Shown piece after piece: positions 62,395-64,000 of a stretch of DNA of 64,000 nucleotides (positions are counted from its first letter, which is position 1; the number at the start of each line of letters is the position of its first letter). The position numbers were made by a program, and so were the translations under genes. Location of the stretch: positions 35,865 to 99,864 of the forward strand of contig DLGE01000006.1 of assembly GCA_002482535.1 (NCBI GenBank), read 5' to 3'. The stretch comes from Peptococcaceae bacterium UBA7702. GTDB lineage: Bacteria > Bacillota > Dehalobacteriia > UBA7702. The notes beneath the pieces were generated by a model that was given only the letters and a program-made list of their open reading frames with translations, was not told where the DNA came from and did no database searches.

Positions 62395-63888
62395 ATGAAA
62401 AAAACATGGAAAATGGCCGATAAACCGATTTTAATTGCAAGCATAAGCATCTGTATATGTTTTATTATCTGGATGCTTATTGCTCCGGATATAGTCAGGC
62501 ATGTATTTTCCTCTATCTTATCAGGTTTTTCTACAAGTTTTGGTTGGTTTTATTTGTTGGTGGTTTCACTTTTTCTTATACTAATGATTTATTTTACTTT
62601 CAGTAAATTCGGGAAAATTTGTCTCGGCAAAGATGGCGAAAAGCCACAGTATTCAACTTTTAGTTGGTTTTTTATGTTATTTTGTGCCGGAATGGGTATC
62701 GGTCTTGTTTTCTGGGGCGCCGCAGAGCCTCTTAGTCATTATCTGTGGCCACCAACGGGTATTGGCCGAACATCAAATGCCGCGTCAGAAGCAATGCGGA
62801 TCACTTTTTTCCATTGGGGCATCAACGCCTGGACGATTTATGGTGTATTTGGCCTACCTCTGGCCTACTATCAATTTCGCAAAGGCAAGCCTGCATTGTT
62901 CAGCTCTTGTCTTGAACCGCTGATCAGCGAGAAAGGCACAAAAGGCATCCTGGGAAAAATTGTTGATACGCTTACTGTTATTGCCACCATTTTTGGGGTC
63001 GCAACATCTCTGGGGATGGGGGCGATGCAAATCAACAGTGGTCTTTATTACGTTTTTGGTATTCCGTACAATAATACGGTAACTTTCGGTATCATTACAA
63101 TTACAACGATCGTGTTTATTCTTTCTTCAGTCAGTGGTATTGATAAAGGGATCAAAATCTTAAGTAATGTGAATATGCTACTCATGGCAATTATATTGCT
63201 GTTTATCTTTTTTGCCGGCTCGACATTATTTTTGACGAAGTTCTTCGTAGACTCTCTCGGGAAGTATCTGTCATCAATAATTTCATCGTGTTTTTGGACG
63301 GATCCTTTTGGAGACAGCGGAGCCTGGCTGAACAACTGGACAATTTTTTATTGGGCTTGGTGGCTCTCTTGGGCGCCCTTTGTCGGAGGTTTTATTGCCC
63401 GTATCTCAAAAGGGCGCACGATTCGGGAATTTATTCTCGGTACAATTCTTTTCCCGTCAGTTTTTTGTTTTTTGTTTATGACTATCATGGGCGGCAGTGC
63501 AATCGACTTTGATATGAATGGCGTTACTGTAATTGCCGATGCACTGAATGAAAATATAGCTTATACTCTATTTGCTTTATTACAGCAACTTCCTTTGGCA
63601 AAACTGCTTTCCTTGCTGGCAACCATACTGATTTTTATTTTCTTTATTACATCTGCTGATTCTTCTACTTTCGTCTGTGCGATGATGACATCAAAAGGAG
63701 TTCAGAATCCACCCTCTATGCTAAAGGTTTCTTGGGGTATTTTTGTTGCCGCCGTTGCCTCGTTACTTCTCTATGTTGGTGGATTAGATGCTCTGCAGTC
63801 TGTATGCATTGCTATTGCATTTCCATTGCTGTTCCTCTGCCTCGCCATACTCGGAGCGTTATTGAAAGCGCTGAAAGAGGAAATATAA
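62395..63888 (+). CDS. BCCT-family transporter 2
   Basis: A 497-aa carrier with twelve membrane helices, closer to standard betaine carriers: GMGIGLVFWGAAEPLSHY in helix 3 and WAWWLSWAPFVGGFIARISKGRTIREF in helix 8. It is clearly a paralogue of transporter 1 but differs at the substrate-site segment, which suggests a different methylated amine or an exchange role. The ATG after AAAGGAG fixes the start; 22 longer-frame codons upstream include the hairpin and are rejected. AT-rich like the rest of the block. Confidence 0.92.
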   Translation: MKKTWKMADKPILIASISICICFIIWMLIAPDIVRHVFSSILSGFSTSFGWFYLLVVSLFLILMIYFTFSKFGKICLGKDGEKPQYSTFSWFFMLFCAGMGIGLVFWGAAEPLSHYLWPPTGIGRTSNAASEAMRITFFHWGINAWTIYGVFGLPLAYYQFRKGKPALFSSCLEPLISEKGTKGILGKIVDTLTVIATIFGVATSLGMGAMQINSGLYYVFGIPYNNTVTFGIITITTIVFILSSVSGIDKGIKILSNVNMLLMAIILLFIFFAGSTLFLTKFFVDSLGKYLSSIISSCFWTDPFGDSGAWLNNWTIFYWAWWLSWAPFVGGFIARISKGRTIREFILGTILFPSVFCFLFMTIMGGSAIDFDMNGVTVIADALNENIAYTLFALLQQLPLAKLLSLLATILIFIFFITSADSSTFVCAMMTSKGVQNPPSMLKVSWGIFVAAVASLLLYVGGLDALQSVCIAIAFPLLFLCLAILGALLKALKEEI

Positions 63889-63929
63889 AGATCTTCTTTA
63901 ACGAATAGCCTGCTACACTTATGCATGGC

Positions 63930-64000
63930 AGGATGCGCCCATATTCGACAAAACAAAGAGCCCCTTTTGTCCCATCAAAAGGGGATTAACACTTAAAGAA
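63930..64000. repeat. 71-bp direct repeat, right copy (runs off window)
   Basis: Identical over all 71 visible bases to 56937-57007. It begins 41 bp after the BCCT 2 stop. Its end lies beyond the window. Confidence 0.95.

Noticed and set aside
57149..63929. Transposon or prophage carrying the methylamine genes
   Set aside because: No transposase, integrase or terminal inverted repeats are present between the direct repeats.

Overview
The window comes from a spore-forming, anaerobic member of the Bacillota (Clostridia-like). The evidence is Spo0A and SpoIVB, S-layer-homology (SLH) surface proteins, a CIRCE heat-shock operator, canonical sigma-A promoters with strong Shine-Dalgarno sites, the full [FeFe]-hydrogenase maturation set HydE/HydF/HydG, corrinoid methyltransferases and an arginine deiminase pathway. 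The genus cannot be named from the sequence alone. No rRNA, tRNA, CRISPR array, transposase or integrase was recognised.

Layout. 1-3.3 kb: a truncated lipoprotein, then spoIVB-spo0A with a sigma-H-type promoter. 3.3-6.4 kb: ilvE, a PocR/AraC regulator and an acetyltransferase. 6.4-10.4 kb: a polysaccharide operon (O-antigen-ligase-like protein, glycosyltransferase, two DUF4330-like proteins). 10.4-22.4 kb: an Ldh2-type dehydrogenase, an orphan betaine-type binding lipoprotein, phosphoesterases, a large SLH-anchored PHP-domain protein, a PaaK/ACT pair and a CobW metallochaperone. 22.4-31.1 kb: an RND exporter, then a methanol-type corrinoid methyltransferase cluster (mtaB, PocR/AraC regulator, mtaC) and a corrinoid adenosyltransferase. 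31.1-36.4 kb: an ArsR-controlled metal P-type ATPase and htpG under CIRCE. 36.5-40.8 kb: a hydrogenase maturation operon preceded by an attenuator-like leader. 41-45 kb: an ATPase, a WYL regulator and a leucine-rich-repeat protein. 44.3-50.5 kb: UbiX, UbiD and UbiA homologues with an ABC transporter, probably menaquinone (futalosine branch) synthesis. 50.6-56.9 kb: SLH carboxypeptidase, arcB-arcA, a small protein and an LRR-SLH protein.

The most remarkable part is 57.1-63.9 kb. This AT-richer block holds a sigma-54-dependent activator, a BCCT transporter, an mttB-type trimethylamine methyltransferase with an in-frame UAG exactly at the pyrrolysine position, and a second BCCT transporter. A near-perfect -24/-12 promoter and two identical-spacing palindromes (centres 53 bp apart) precede the first transporter. 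The block is bracketed by a perfect direct repeat of at least 71 bp. Its left edge abuts the cut-off tail of an SLH gene. This looks like a horizontally acquired, sigma-54-switched methylamine-use module inserted next to S-layer genes by an event that duplicated flanking DNA.

How the parts fit: methyl groups from methanol (MtaB/MtaC) and probably trimethylamine (MttB) would enter C1 metabolism through corrinoid proteins. CobO-type adenosyltransferase, the CobW metallochaperone and hydrogenase maturation support this anaerobic metabolism. No MttC, MtaA/MtbA or pyl genes lie in the window, so those partners must be elsewhere.
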